A DNA stretch of 64,000 bases from CAWJEL01 sp964647255 (GTDB lineage Bacteria > Chloroflexota > Anaerolineae > CG2-30-64-16), in NCBI GenBank assembly GCA_964647255.1, contig CAZYGI010000006.1, forward strand, positions 34,081 to 98,080, in the 5' to 3' direction. Shown here piece after piece: positions 63,947 to 64,000 of this stretch. Within the stretch, counting starts at the first letter, position 1; every line of letters starts with the position of its first letter. The notes under the pieces were generated by a model, which did not search any database, was not told where the DNA came from, and saw only the letters and a list, made by a program, of their open reading frames with translations. Made by a program: the position numbers and the translations under genes.

Positions 63947-64000
63947 ATGGCGAAGCAAGTATTTGAGCGGAACAAGCCACATGTCAATGTGGGGACGATT
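63947..64000 (+). CDS. tuf: Elongation factor Tu, 5' end only
   Basis: The first 18 codons of EF-Tu, cut by the window end. MAKQVFERNKPHVNVGTI is the conserved N-terminus that leads into the G1 loop. EF-Tu carries aminoacyl-tRNA to the ribosome. AAGGAG lies 12 bases before the ATG, slightly far. The gene completes the rpsL-rpsG-fusA-tuf order. Confidence 0.93.
   Translation, partial: MAKQVFERNKPHVNVGTI

Overview
The window is GC-rich bacterial chromosome with housekeeping genes on both strands. It most likely comes from a member of the Chloroflexota (Anaerolineae-like). This is inferred from the combination of an adenosylcobalamin-dependent ribonucleotide reductase, a full peptidoglycan/division cluster headed by mraZ, very large secreted peptidases (one ending in a Y-L-P-L-I type tail), and short degenerate repeats scattered through genes and spacers. 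No 16S gene is present, so the assignment is not proven.

Layout. 1-7.8 kb (+): an envelope glycan region (GT39-type membrane glycosyltransferase, lipoprotein, two GT2 glycosyltransferases). It is interrupted by a lower-GC restriction-modification pair (D12 adenine methyltransferase plus a SacI-like endonuclease), and the right junction carries a 37-bp near-perfect direct repeat. 7.8-11 kb (-): tyrosine phosphatase, hibernation factor hpf, comF, a 52-residue Flp-type pilin-like protein and a polyprenol-phosphate mannosyltransferase-like enzyme. 11.1-22.6 kb (+): a coiled-coil zinc-ribbon protein, then three giant secreted proteins (an M6-like metallopeptidase with an altered zinc motif and two subtilases). 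The first two have near-consensus promoters, long leaders and a common C-terminal DNRLRE-type domain.

22.6-32.1 kb (-): a duplicated-domain lipoprotein, yggT, proC, yggS, a pgeF-like gene, a radical SAM gene, a YdcF/SanA-like gene, and nrdJ with its regulator nrdR behind a promoter with candidate NrdR boxes. 32.4-51.3 kb (-): an apparently complete dcw cluster, in transcription order mraZ, rsmH, ftsL, ftsI, murF, mraY, unknown, murD, ftsW, murG, two unknown membrane genes, murC, murB, ddl, ftsQ, ftsA, ftsZ. Many neighbours overlap by ATGA. 51.7-64 kb (+): rpoB-rpoC-rpsL-rpsG-fusA-tuf (tuf cut by the window end), with terminator-like hairpins in the leaders of rpoB, fusA and tuf.

The strongest points for a second look are the ftsW/murG overlap at a slippery A7C site, three genes of unknown function inside the dcw cluster, the R-M insertion scar, a 7-bp tandem repeat inside a glycosyltransferase that could switch its frame, and the M6-like peptidase in which the first zinc ligand is Glu. 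I saw no tRNA, rRNA, CRISPR array or transposase.
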